Part shown: one piece after another, positions 34,441 through 42,884 of the stretch
Layout: each line of letters begins with the position of its first letter
Numbering within the stretch: position 1 is the first letter of the stretch
NCBI GenBank assembly: GCA_016715885.1
Contig: JADJXL010000028.1
Location: 496,001-560,000, forward strand
Direction of reading: 5' to 3'
From: Polyangiaceae bacterium
Lineage (GTDB): Bacteria > Myxococcota_A > Polyangia > Polyangiales > Polyangiaceae
Length of the DNA: 64,000 bases
Notes under the pieces: generated by a model
Told to the model about the DNA's origin: nothing
The model's input: only the letters and a program-made list of their open reading frames with translations
The model's database searches: none
Made by a program: the position numbers and the translations under genes

Positions 34441-34456
34441 TCGTTTGGACAAACGA
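34441..34456. promoter_or_regulatory. inverted repeat 16 bases upstream of second XRE gene
   Basis: TCGTTTG and CAAACGA are exact complements around a GA centre. The site lies between the likely promoter and the start codon at 34425, where a repressor would block transcription. It also contains one GGACAAAC octamer of the window-wide motif. Confidence 0.5.
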
Positions 34457-34944
34457 ATCGTGTTTTACACAACCGGGGCCATGTCCCTCGATGAACTAGG
34501 CCACCCGAATTCGATTGTGCGAATCAATGAATATCACGCCCAAAGGACGGAGACAGGCAAAAAGTGCAGAAAATGGTGCAAATAAATCGACATTGGGTGG
34601 TCGATGATGCGGGACGAGCGGCGATTTCAAAACCCGCACGATCGGTGAAACTGGGGCGCTTCGGACGAACCCTACAAATTCTCGGCGAAATCGTTTGATC
34701 CGAACATCGCAAAAAAATAATTCAAAAATGTGCAGGTCCTTCGGAAAAACCCGAAACCGCAAACACTCCCGCGCCGAAATGACAGTGATAGAATGGCTTG
34801 ACTTTCATCACGCGATGGCCAAGGCGCGAAAAGCAAAATGAATTGTCGCGAGAACGCCCAGAAGAAGGGCCATCGAAAAGGGCAGTTACGAGGAGGGATG
34901 GATACGAACGCGCAGCGACGAGCGCGACGAGCGACGACAGGCCG
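34457..34944. other. AT-richer intergenic stretch without a supported gene
   Basis: About 490 bases between the second and third XRE genes are visibly lower in GC than their surroundings, with A-runs such as AAAAAAATAATTC near 34710. Short frames occur on the minus strand but lack ribosome sites and plausible protein character. It may hold promoters for the second XRE gene or be the remnant of an inserted element. No inverted-repeat ends were seen. Confidence 0.4.
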
Positions 34945-35382
34945 TCAGCCTGGCATCTGCGACAAATCGAGACCAAGCGCGCCGGCAATCACGAACGCCG
35001 CCCGACGCCAGTCTCCACCATAGGCCTGACGAATCTCCTCGAGCACCGCGGACATCGGATCTTCGTCCGGCAACAAGAGCACCATGAACGTCGGCATCCC
35101 AAGCGCATTGGCCACCGCAGACACCGTACCCAGCGTCACCTGCACACGGCCCCGCTCCACGCTCGACATCTGACTCGGCGTGAGCCCCCCCTGCTGCTGC
35201 AGCCGCGCAAGCGACATCTTCCGCTCGAGCCGCAAATCACGCATGCGCGCCCCAAGCTTGCGCAAAACCTCGTCCTGGCGACTCTCCACGACCACGGTCA
35301 CCGGCTCAGGCGCCCGCCGCTTTGCCCGCGCTCTGGGAACCTTCGACTTCAATGGCTTGTTCGTACGTGGCTTGTTCATCAC
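34945..35382 (-). CDS. XRE-family transcriptional regulator (third of three)
   Basis: 145 residues from a GTG at 35382 or the adjacent ATG at 35379. A basic, Pro-rich N-terminal arm (about 1-35) precedes the HTH at about 42-98: ARMRDLRLERKMSLARLQQQ then GLTPSQMSSVERG. The C-terminus (AYGGDWRRAAFVIAGALGLD) keeps the GGD-basic-AA pattern of the other two. A palindrome lies directly before the start codons. Confidence 0.85.
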   Translation of the reverse strand: MMNKPRTNKPLKSKVPRARAKRRAPEPVTVVVESRQDEVLRKLGARMRDLRLERKMSLARLQQQGGLTPSQMSSVERGRVQVTLGTVSAVANALGMPTFMVLLLPDEDPMSAVLEEIRQAYGGDWRRAAFVIAGALGLDLSQMPG

Positions 35383-35385
35383 GAC

Positions 35386-35400
35386 AAACGTACCACGTTT
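35386..35400. promoter_or_regulatory. inverted repeat adjoining start of third XRE gene
   Basis: AAACGT and ACGTTT arms flank ACC, only a few bases upstream of the start codon at 35382/35379. Binding here would overlap the ribosome site, consistent with autorepression. This is inference. Confidence 0.4.
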
Positions 35401-35595
35401 TCCCAGGAACGGGTGGACTCATTCGCCCAAATACGGATCGGTCCGCCAAAACCCACGGAATCGCCCGTGCAATCGTTTTTTGGAAAAATGAGGCCCGCTG
35501 CTGAACGCTCGGGCCAACCGCGACACGGTGCCCGACAAACTCGCTTGCCTGCAACGCATTCGAGGCTCGTCCCTGGACAAACCCCGTGCGCCGGC

Positions 35596-36651
35596 TCAGC
35601 GGTCTCGGACAAACCGCACGAGTTCGTCCACGAACGCTTCGGGCGCTTCGATGTGCGGCGAATGCCCCACGTCCTTCATCACGAGCTCGCGATAACGACC
35701 ACCTCGCGCCTTGTATGCATCGAGCACCCCACGCAACTGCGAAATCATCGGTTGCGCCGGACAAACATCGTCCCCCGGCCAGCCAGGTATCGCCCCGAGC
35801 TTGCCGAGAAATGCAAAGTCGAAGAGCGACGTGTCGCTGACGATCTGGTCCGAATCACCCCGAATCCAAAGCACGTCGTGCTTCGGCTCGATATTCGCAA
35901 ACCCGGACAAGTTGCAGTAGGCCGGCGAAAGCGAGTTGTTCATGCCGCGCGTCCCCGGTGCGATTCCAGGCCAATTCGACGACGGCTTCACGTCGCCAGG
36001 GTAATGATCGTCGTCGACGGCCATCGCGAGCATCTCGGAAACGAACATGTCCTCGCGCTTTTCATCCACCCGAAATGGCGGCTTGAAATAGAACGTATTC
36101 ATCACCTTGCGCGGTGACGTGTCGGCCTCGCTGCTCGCATCGTGAGCCGCAAGGCGCTTGACGAAGTCCGGATTGGCCGTGCCGCCACCCGATCCGGCAA
36201 AGTCGGCAAAGCACGGCGTGCCGTCGGCTCGCGTCCCACCGAAGCCGAACGGCGACATCGACGCTTCGAGAACGATGTGGCCCACGAGCGTCGGGTGATC
36301 GATGGCGAGTTGCATCGCTACGCCACCGCCAACGGACCAGCCTACGACGTGCACTGGGCCGACGACGTCGAGCTCCGGGCGACGAAGCAATTCGGCGAGG
36401 TCGTCGGAGAAGTCGCGCAGCCCGCGCGTGGCATCGATGGGCGCTCGCTCGGTGCGACCAAAGCCGCGCAAGTCGGGCGCAATGGCGCGAAAACCAGCAG
36501 GCAAACTCGCCATGGTCTGCTCGAAGAAACGCGCCGATGAACAGTTGCCATGGATGAAGACAACGGTGACGGCATCACGCGGACCACTCGTGAGAACATG
36601 CGTGGATACGCGTGCAGTGCGAATGATGGTGGATGAGATGGATGTGCTCAT
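35596..36651 (-). CDS. alpha/beta hydrolase
   Basis: 351 residues. It has the oxyanion strand VVFIHGNCSS, DLRGFGRTER, the nucleophile elbow GWSVGGGVAM (about 115-125), the acid in IRGDSDQIVSD and the histidine in DVGHSPHIEAPEAF. The topology matches haloalkane-dehalogenase/epoxide-hydrolase-like enzymes, but the catalytic nucleophile is Ser, so an esterase or C-C hydrolase is more likely. The start MSTSISSTI at 36651 is preceded by GAGGAG; a start at 36696 would overlap the ptsI stop codon (36693). It follows ptsI by 41 bases on the same strand and may be transcribed with the PTS operon. Confidence 0.85.
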   Translation of the reverse strand: MSTSISSTIIRTARVSTHVLTSGPRDAVTVVFIHGNCSSARFFEQTMASLPAGFRAIAPDLRGFGRTERAPIDATRGLRDFSDDLAELLRRPELDVVGPVHVVGWSVGGGVAMQLAIDHPTLVGHIVLEASMSPFGFGGTRADGTPCFADFAGSGGGTANPDFVKRLAAHDASSEADTSPRKVMNTFYFKPPFRVDEKREDMFVSEMLAMAVDDDHYPGDVKPSSNWPGIAPGTRGMNNSLSPAYCNLSGFANIEPKHDVLWIRGDSDQIVSDTSLFDFAFLGKLGAIPGWPGDDVCPAQPMISQLRGVLDAYKARGGRYRELVMKDVGHSPHIEAPEAFVDELVRFVRDR

Positions 36652-36692
36652 GACGTGCTCGTGACTCCTCGATTCGTCACGGCACGATGCCT

Positions 36693-38468
36693 TCAACGTT
36701 CGCCGGTGAGAAGGTCATAAAGGCGCGGCGCAAACGATTCGGCAATGCACGTTTCGATTTCTTCGGCAGTACCGTAACGAAGCGCCTCTTGCGCCACCGC
36801 TTCGGCCTCGTCGAGCGTCACGCGACGCAGCGCTTCTTTGATCTCGGGAATGGCCGCCGCCTCCATGGAGAGGTCTCGCATGCCAAGGCCAAGTAGCAGC
36901 AGCGCAGCCAAAGGATCGCTCGCCATCGCGCCACAAATGGAGACCGGACAGTCCCACCCTTCGCCAGCTCGAACGACCGAACGAATCAGACGCAAGATGG
37001 CGGGGTCGAAGGACGACGCGAGGTACGCGAGCGAGCGACTCGAACGATCGACCGCCAAGGAGTACTGCACGAGGTCGTTGGTGCCGAGGCTCATGAAAGC
37101 CGCCTCTTGCGCGAAGAGGTCCACGAGCACCGCTGCTGCTGGAACCTCGACCATGATGCCGAGTGGGATGTCGTCTGCACACGGCAGACCGCGCTCCTTG
37201 ACCTGCGCGATGGCTTGGTCGAGGTACTTCCGCACCTGCCGCAATTCGGTCAACGTGGCGACCATCGGCACCATGATTTTCACGTTGCCGTACGCGCTCG
37301 CACGCACCATCGCGCGCAGGTGTTCGAGAAACATCTCGGGCTGCGACAACGCGAGACGCACGGCTCGCAGGCCAAGCATCGGGTTCATTTCGGGAGGAAG
37401 TTTCAGGTGCGAGATGAACTTGTCGCCGCCGATGTCGAAGGTGCGAAGCGTGACGGGCAGCGGCTGCATCGTCTCGACGACGGCGCGGAAGATTGCGAAC
37501 TGCTGATCTTCGCTCGGCGGTGAAGAACGATCGATGTAGAGAAATTCGGTGCGATAAAGGCCGATGCCTTCCGCGCCATGATCACGCGCAAGAACCGCTT
37601 CGGCAGGCAGCTCGACGTTGGCCCGAAGCGCGACGCGCACGCCATCTTTGGTGACGGCAGCGCGGTCACGCGACGTGGATAGCTCGCGCGACAGCGCTGT
37701 ATGGCGCTCGCCGCGAGCACGCGCATCGTCGAGCTCACGCGTGGCAGGACGCACGACGACGTGACCACGCAAGCCGTCGACGATGACGACATCTCCGGAA
37801 GAGATGTGTGCGAGTGCATCGGTCACGCCGACGACGGCCGGAATTTCGAGCGCGCGGGCGAGGATGGCCGTGTGACTGGTGCGTGTGCCGATTTCGGTGA
37901 CGATACCGACGACCGGTTGGCTGATCATCGCGGCCGTGTCCGCAGGACTCAGATCATGCGCGATGACGATGGAGGGTTCGTCGAGGCGCAAGTTTTGCTG
38001 CTCCGGGTCGCTCGTACCGAAGGCGCGCAAGATGCGGTCGCCGATGAAGAGCACGTCGTGACTTCGCTCGCGCAGATAGTGATCGTCGACCGCTGCAAGC
38101 CGCTTTGCGATGAGGTCTGCGGCTTCCGCAACGGCCCACTCGGCGCATCGTTTTTCATGACGAACTTGGTGTTGCACGGCTTCGGCAAGCACGGGGTCGC
38201 CAGCCATGAGCGTATACGCCTCGAGAATGGAGGCCTCGGCGCTTTTGTCGCTGAGGCGCTGTGCCATCTCGCGCAGGTCGCGCTGCGCGCGTGCGACGGC
38301 GTCTTGGAAGCGACGAAGCTCGGAATCGAAGTCGGCAGTCGTTACCGGATAACGTGGACACGACGCGCGGCTGTGCCCAAAGACGACCGCCTTGCCAATG
38401 GCGACTCCAGGCGAGCCTGCGATGCCTCGCATGACGGTGGGAGCCGAAGGGACAGGCTCGTCGCTCAT
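36693..38468 (-). CDS. ptsI: PTS enzyme I (phosphoenolpyruvate-protein phosphotransferase)
   Basis: 591 residues. Enzyme I takes phosphate from PEP onto a histidine and passes it to HPr. Visible are the phospho-histidine loop TRTSHTAILARALEIPAVVG, the PEP-binding RTEFLYIDR and LRTFDIGGDKF, NPMLGLRAVRL and the late SLGTNDLVQYSLAVDR plus the active cysteine motif ICGAMASDPLA. The ATG overlaps the ptsH stop (ATGA). With no EIIB/EIIC sugar permease in the window, the chain probably serves regulation through PtsN rather than sugar uptake. Confidence 0.95.
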   Translation of the reverse strand: MSDEPVPSAPTVMRGIAGSPGVAIGKAVVFGHSRASCPRYPVTTADFDSELRRFQDAVARAQRDLREMAQRLSDKSAEASILEAYTLMAGDPVLAEAVQHQVRHEKRCAEWAVAEAADLIAKRLAAVDDHYLRERSHDVLFIGDRILRAFGTSDPEQQNLRLDEPSIVIAHDLSPADTAAMISQPVVGIVTEIGTRTSHTAILARALEIPAVVGVTDALAHISSGDVVIVDGLRGHVVVRPATRELDDARARGERHTALSRELSTSRDRAAVTKDGVRVALRANVELPAEAVLARDHGAEGIGLYRTEFLYIDRSSPPSEDQQFAIFRAVVETMQPLPVTLRTFDIGGDKFISHLKLPPEMNPMLGLRAVRLALSQPEMFLEHLRAMVRASAYGNVKIMVPMVATLTELRQVRKYLDQAIAQVKERGLPCADDIPLGIMVEVPAAAVLVDLFAQEAAFMSLGTNDLVQYSLAVDRSSRSLAYLASSFDPAILRLIRSVVRAGEGWDCPVSICGAMASDPLAALLLLGLGMRDLSMEAAAIPEIKEALRRVTLDEAEAVAQEALRYGTAEEIETCIAESFAPRLYDLLTGER

Positions 38469-38749
38469 TCGGTCTCTCCGAAGCGATTCGCGATGAGCTC
38501 TCCGATGGCGGTCACGGCTTGGTCGGCGTTTGGTCCGCGCGCTCGAACTTCGATCACCGTGCCAACACCACCGCACAAGAGCAGCACGCCCATCACGCTC
38601 TTGGCATTCGCGGGCTCGCCATCTGGCCCGGCTACCGTGACTTCACAGGGATATTTGCCAGCGAGCTGCACGAGCTTCATCGCCGCGCGCGCATGCAAGC
38701 CGCGCGCGTTGACGATCGTGAATCTGTCGCTGGCACTGTCTCCACTCAC
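38465..38749 (-). CDS. ptsH: HPr phosphocarrier protein
   Basis: 94 residues from a GTG that overlaps the rapZ stop (GTGA). The histidine acceptor site is in VNARGLHARAAMKL. The serine site is in ANAKSVMGVLLLCGG, the residue phosphorylated by HPr kinase in species that have HprK, as here. Longer frames to 39004 lie inside rapZ and are spurious. HPr relays phosphate from enzyme I to EIIA-type proteins such as PtsN. Confidence 0.93.
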   Translation of the reverse strand: MSGDSASDRFTIVNARGLHARAAMKLVQLAGKYPCEVTVAGPDGEPANAKSVMGVLLLCGGVGTVIEVRARGPNADQAVTAIGELIANRFGETE

Positions 38750-39711
38750 GGTTTGCCCCCCTCGAGCCCCGCTTGCGTACCGCTCGTCGGCCCCGTGTCT
38801 TGCGCAGTCGCATGATCTGCTCTGGCAATGTCGCGATGGACGATCGAGATGGGTAGCTCCACCTGCTTGCATAGATTGTCGGCTAAAACCTCGACAACTG
38901 CTACCGAGCGATGACGCCCTCCGGTGCATCCGATCCCGATGGTCAGGTAACTCTTGCCTTCGCGCTCGTAACGCGGCAGCGCAAACTTCAAAAGTTCCGA
39001 ACACTTATCGAGCAACTCGGAAGCTTCACCGCTCTTGAAGACAAAGGCCTGCACGTCTGGATGCGTCCCTGGCAGATGTCGTAGTTCCGGGACGAAGTGG
39101 GGATTGTCCAGGAACCGAACATCGAAAACGAGGTCGGCATCGACGGGAATTCCGTACTTGAAACCGAACGACATCAAACGCGTGACCATGCGCGGTGCTT
39201 CGGCACGACCTGGACCGAGATGCGCAATGACTTGCTTGCGCAGTTCGTGAACACTGAGGCGCGTCGTGTCGATCACGACGGTCGCGATGGCGCGAAGCGG
39301 TGCGAGCCGCTCACGTTCGAGATGGACGCCATCGAGCACGGCGAGGCCACCGCTGCTGGACTCCGTACGAGATGCGGCAGCGGCGAGTGGATGTGGACGA
39401 CGTGTTTCGTTGAAGCGTCGCAGGAGCGCTTCGTCGGATGCATCGAGAAAAAGAATGACGACGTCGCGTCCCTTGGAGATGCGCTCGAGCGCTGGGCCTG
39501 CGCCGTCGAGGAACGCGAGCGCACGCATGTCGATGCCGAGGCCAATGCGTCGCACGTCGCCGGATTCGCAAGCTTCCACGGTGGATGTGACGACCGACGT
39601 AGGAAGATTGTCGACGCAGAAGTAGCCAAGGTCTTCGAGCGCATGAAGCGCCGTCGACTTTCCTGCACCGGACAAACCCGTGACGACGACGACGTGACTG
39701 CGCTCGGTCAT
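38746..39711 (-). CDS. rapZ: RapZ-like RNase adaptor / nucleotide-binding protein
   Basis: 321 residues with the Walker A motif VVVTGLSGAGKSTALHALED at the N-terminus, FCVDNLP, a DTTRLSVHELR segment, the FGFKYG motif and the C-terminal GCTGGRHRSVAVVEVLA characteristic of the YvcJ/RapZ family. In enterobacteria RapZ binds GlmZ/GlmY RNAs and controls amino-sugar synthesis; the role here is unknown. It overlaps hprK and ptsH by 4 bases each, a conserved PTS-regulatory neighbourhood in Proteobacteria. The C-terminal tail (about 295-321) is extra. Confidence 0.9.
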   Translation of the reverse strand: MTERSHVVVVTGLSGAGKSTALHALEDLGYFCVDNLPTSVVTSTVEACESGDVRRIGLGIDMRALAFLDGAGPALERISKGRDVVILFLDASDEALLRRFNETRRPHPLAAAASRTESSSGGLAVLDGVHLERERLAPLRAIATVVIDTTRLSVHELRKQVIAHLGPGRAEAPRMVTRLMSFGFKYGIPVDADLVFDVRFLDNPHFVPELRHLPGTHPDVQAFVFKSGEASELLDKCSELLKFALPRYEREGKSYLTIGIGCTGGRHRSVAVVEVLADNLCKQVELPISIVHRDIARADHATAQDTGPTSGTQAGLEGGKP

Positions 39712-40811
39712 GACGAGCTCCTCGGGCCGTAGTCGCTGGGTGGTTCGGAAGGAGAAACGCCTTCCGAAGGCTGCGACGTGCCGCCTTCGCCTGCTCCGCG
39801 AGGTTGGGCGCCGAGCAGCACGCCTTCGAGGTTACCGAAGAACTCGCGCGCGGCGTGATGCCCAGCGCTCTTCAGCAATTCGTTACGTGCAGCGACTTCG
39901 ATGATGGTCGACATGTCTCGCCCGGGGCGCACGGGAATGACGAGCTCGCGGATCTTCACGCCAAGGATTTCCCGATGCCGATCTTCGAGACCAAGGCGGT
40001 CGTATTCGGTGTCTTTCGACCATTCGACGAGCTTGATGACTACGTCGATGCGCTTGCGTTCGCGCGTTGCCGTGATGCCGAAGAGGTCCTTGATGTTGAG
40101 AATGCCGAGCCCTCGGACTTCGAGGTGATGGCGCAGAAGTTCTGCCGGAGTACCGAAGACCATGCCCGGTGGGCGGTAGTCACATTCGACGACGTCGTCG
40201 GCAACGAGGCGATGCCCACGCATGACGAGGTCGAGTGCGCATTCGCTTTTGCCAATGGCGCTCGCACCGCTGAGCAGAACACCGACGCCGAAGACGTCGA
40301 CGAGGACACCGTGCATGCGCACGCGCGGAGCCAAGCGATCATCGAGCAGTCCATGCAGAGCGGCGATCGTGGCACTGGAACGCGCATGCGACTCGAGCAG
40401 CGGCGTGCTCGAAGCCTTTGCAGCAGCAACGAGCTCCGGCACGGGCACGAAGACGTGTCCCGAAGCGTCACTCGCTGCGCGCGCGCCAGTCGTCACGATG
40501 ACGCAGCAGATGTCGAGCGCGAAGAAATCGCGCAGCGCCGCGTCGCGCGCCTCCGCTGACAGGCATTGAAGAAACGACAGCTCGGTTTGTCCGAGGATCT
40601 GAATGCGCGACGAGACGATGCCGTGGAAGTGGCCCACGAGGGCCAAACCCGACTTTTGGATGCGCGAATGTCGAATGAGCCGATCGAGACCCGATTCCCC
40701 GGCGAGCAAATCCAGCTTCAAACCGAGATCGGGGTCCGACAGTAGCGCACGTACCGTGATCGACGGACGCACGCGAGCAGACGGATCGCTCGACCGCGCG
40801 GACTCGGTCAT
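39708..40811 (-). CDS. hprK: HPr kinase/phosphorylase
   Basis: 367 residues. An N-terminal domain is followed by the kinase domain with P-loop LLSGASAIGKSECALDL (about 180-197), the family signature EVRGLGILNIKDLFG and the following basic region RERKRIDVVIKL. HprK phosphorylates or dephosphorylates HPr on serine in response to ATP/PPi. A Ser/Pro-rich tail of about 35 residues is an extension relative to typical HprK (about 310 residues). It overlaps ptsN and rapZ by 4 bases each. Confidence 0.93.
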   Translation of the reverse strand: MTESARSSDPSARVRPSITVRALLSDPDLGLKLDLLAGESGLDRLIRHSRIQKSGLALVGHFHGIVSSRIQILGQTELSFLQCLSAEARDAALRDFFALDICCVIVTTGARAASDASGHVFVPVPELVAAAKASSTPLLESHARSSATIAALHGLLDDRLAPRVRMHGVLVDVFGVGVLLSGASAIGKSECALDLVMRGHRLVADDVVECDYRPPGMVFGTPAELLRHHLEVRGLGILNIKDLFGITATRERKRIDVVIKLVEWSKDTEYDRLGLEDRHREILGVKIRELVIPVRPGRDMSTIIEVAARNELLKSAGHHAAREFFGNLEGVLLGAQPRGAGEGGTSQPSEGVSPSEPPSDYGPRSSS

Positions 40812-41284
40812 GCGCTGCTCCTGGTCTCCTCGGCACAGATGCGGTCGAAAGCGCTGGTGCCCGTGGGTGCGGCAAGGAGTCGCTTACGAAACTCGTCCTG
40901 GCGCAAGAGGCGCGATACGCGCGCCAGAATCTTCAAGTGCTCGCCCGCTTCACGCTTGGGGCCGATGACGGCGAAGAGGATGCTGACCGGAGCTCCATCG
41001 ATCGCATCGAACTCGATGGGATCGGGACAGAGCAGCACCGCACCGATGTGCACCTCGAGTACGGCGATGCCTCCATGCGGAATGGCAACGCCCCCGCCGA
41101 CGCCAGTGGATTGGATTTTCTCGCGCTCGACGAGGACCCGCTCAATTTCCGCTGCGGGAATGTCCGTACCTGTCGCGAGAAGCGCAGCGAGTCGGCGAAG
41201 CGCCTCGGCCTTCGTTCGCACGACGCCCTCGGATGCATTCGCGACAGACACGCGCTCAGCGCGAAGAATTTGCAGAACTCCCAT
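40808..41284 (-). CDS. ptsN: PtsN-type EIIA (nitrogen PTS) protein
   Basis: 158 residues from MGVLQILRAERV; a longer start at 41323 is possible, and neither has a strong ribosome site. The active-site histidine is in GVGGGVAIPHGG, the PTS EIIA type 2 signature. LLCPDPIEFDAIDGAPVSIL and the HLKILARVSRLLR helix also match EIIA-Ntr. These proteins accept phosphate from HPr-type carriers and regulate potassium and nitrogen functions. A gap of about 300 bases separates it from hpf. Confidence 0.9.
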   Translation of the reverse strand: MGVLQILRAERVSVANASEGVVRTKAEALRRLAALLATGTDIPAAEIERVLVEREKIQSTGVGGGVAIPHGGIAVLEVHIGAVLLCPDPIEFDAIDGAPVSILFAVIGPKREAGEHLKILARVSRLLRQDEFRKRLLAAPTGTSAFDRICAEETRSSA

Positions 41285-41589
41285 GGTTGGGCGCGGCAAC
41301 CGCACTATCCGCTCGCATCGCAAATGTGTCGAACGGCTGCGGTGAGTTTGGGGGTTGAGTGGTTACGATGCCTGTCGCTCTGCACTCGGTATGCTCTACA
41401 GGCGAGCAACGAAAATACACGAAACGAGCGCAGGAGCGGCCGAGCCGTACTACGGAAAGCGACGGCTGGCGAGAGTGGAACGCACGGCGTGCAGGATGGA
41501 ATGGGTGGGAGCGATTCGTTTGGTCAGTATTGCCGGATCGTGTGATCCATCAGGCGACGAATCCCGCCGTCACGAAAGGTGTTCGTCGA

Positions 41590-41943
41590 TCAGTCGCGAC
41601 CACGATTTTCGCGCTCGACTTCGGCAGCAAACTCGGCAGCACTCGTTCCCCCACGCTTCTTCGCCATGTTGGCTCCTTTGCTCGAATTGATCTGCCGGTC
41701 GAGTTTGTCGACGACAGTATCGATCGATGCGTACATGTCCTCGCTACGTTCCTTTGCGTGGAAGTGCTGACTGCCCGAAGAGATGCTCACGTCAGCGATG
41801 TGCTCCGTTCCCTCGACGGACAGCGTGACCTGCGCCGTCATCGCCTGACGAAGAAACTTTTGCAGCTTGGCAATCTTGTCGTGCGCGTACTGCTTTACGG
41901 CGTCCGTGCCCACCATGTGGCGGAACGTGATTGCAATGTTCAT
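41590..41943 (-). CDS. hpf: ribosome hibernation promoting factor (short HPF/RaiA family)
   Basis: 117 residues. MNIAITFRHMVGTDAVKQYA opens the beta-alpha-beta-beta-beta-alpha ribosome-binding fold, with KLQKFLR, HIADVSIS and EDMYASIDTVVDKLDRQI as expected. AAGGAAGG lies upstream of the ATG at 41943; the frame to 42234 is spurious. The C-terminus is a short Lys/Glu-rich tail, so this is the short form that binds the 30S A/P site during dormancy. Its position before ptsN follows the common rpoN-hpf-ptsN order, but rpoN is not here. Confidence 0.9.
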   Translation of the reverse strand: MNIAITFRHMVGTDAVKQYAHDKIAKLQKFLRQAMTAQVTLSVEGTEHIADVSISSGSQHFHAKERSEDMYASIDTVVDKLDRQINSSKGANMAKKRGGTSAAEFAAEVERENRGRD

Positions 41944-42230
41944 CGAAGGCCGCCTTCCTTTGCTTCTGCCTCGAGGGCAATGCGCTCTCGGGCGCGTGTT
42001 ACGTGAAGCCATCCTATCATCGTGAGGCCGGATCGCGTGACTGATGTTGTCAACACCGTTTCGTGCGCGGCACGACGCGGTGACAGCCCCATGGAGCCTC
42101 GATAGCTTCGCGTCATTCCATGCAACGCCCGATCGAGCATGATCATCTGACGACATAACCCACGAAGGTGCCCAGACAATCCCTCGCCTTCGAAAAACCG
42201 AAAACTTTTTCCAGGCGTCCGCGGGCAGCA

Positions 42231-42584
42231 TCATTCGGGCTTCGGCACGTGTTTGCCCTGCGCTCGTTCGAGGGCACGACGGATGACGTGTGGAGCTCTG
42301 CCCGAAACAGAAGCTATCTCATCCACGGTGGGGGTTCGTCCAAGTGTCGTGCGAAGCTCTCGCGCAGCGTCGAGCACGAACCGCATGACCTCGACGTCAC
42401 TTGCACCAATACCTTCGCCCACTTCGAACCCTTCCGCTTCGAGGCGATCGACGAGGTACTCGACTTCGTCGTAACTCACCGCGCGCGTACCAATCACCTC
42501 CGCGATGTCATCGAGGTCGATCCGCCCAGAGTCACGGTGACGCTCGACGAGCTCGGAATGAATGGTTGAAATCAGCGGACGCAT
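42231..42584 (-). CDS. small protein resembling sigma-70 region 1.1
   Basis: 117 residues starting MRPLISTIHSELVERHRDSG, with GGAAGAGAA upstream of the ATG at 42584. The first 60 residues (IDLDDIAEVIG, then SYDEVEYLVDRLEAEGFEVG) follow the pattern of the N-terminal autoinhibitory region 1.1 of primary sigma factors. The second half (LGRTPTVDEIASVSGRAPHV) resembles a small HTH such as region 3. No region 2 or 4 is present, so it is not a sigma factor itself. It may be a sigma mimic or simply a DksA-like regulatory helix protein. Confidence 0.6.
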   Translation of the reverse strand: MRPLISTIHSELVERHRDSGRIDLDDIAEVIGTRAVSYDEVEYLVDRLEAEGFEVGEGIGASDVEVMRFVLDAARELRTTLGRTPTVDEIASVSGRAPHVIRRALERAQGKHVPKPE

Positions 42585-42738
42585 CGAAATTCTCTTCCCA
42601 CACTCACCAAGCCATCGCATCCCGGATCTGCGCGCCGTTGCGGACGCCAAGTAGCTGCCGTAGTCGTCGACGAGCTGCGTCGAGCGCGCCCGGTCACACA
42701 CGCAGCGCCCCGTTTTCAGAAGCAATTTCGATCAAATC

Positions 42739-42867
42739 ATGCATCACGGGTTACTCAGGAGTGTCGACCGCTCCGAAGTGAACAACCTGCCGACCGGGAC
42801 CCATTACGCTCGAGTCGACGAGCACGACATCGACAGTTCGTACCAACTGGAAGTGATGGTCCAGTAA
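42739..42867 (+). CDS. possible 42-residue small protein
   Basis: An open frame from ATG 42739 to TAA 42867 lies in the 300-base divergent gap and ends just before the ribosome site of the kinase gene. The peptide (starts MHHGLLRSVDRSEV) is balanced in composition but has no recognised motif, and its ribosome site is weak. The frame stays open upstream of the ATG. It may be a leader peptide or chance. Confidence 0.25.
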   Translation: MHHGLLRSVDRSEVNNLPTGTHYARVDEHDIDSSYQLEVMVQ

Positions 42868-42884
42868 CCGAGAGGAAAACTCCG

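Noticed and set aside
34798..36117. 439-codon plus-strand frame across the third XRE gene and the hydrolase
   Set aside because: Spans two well-supported minus-strand genes and an intergenic region; composition is that of a shadow.
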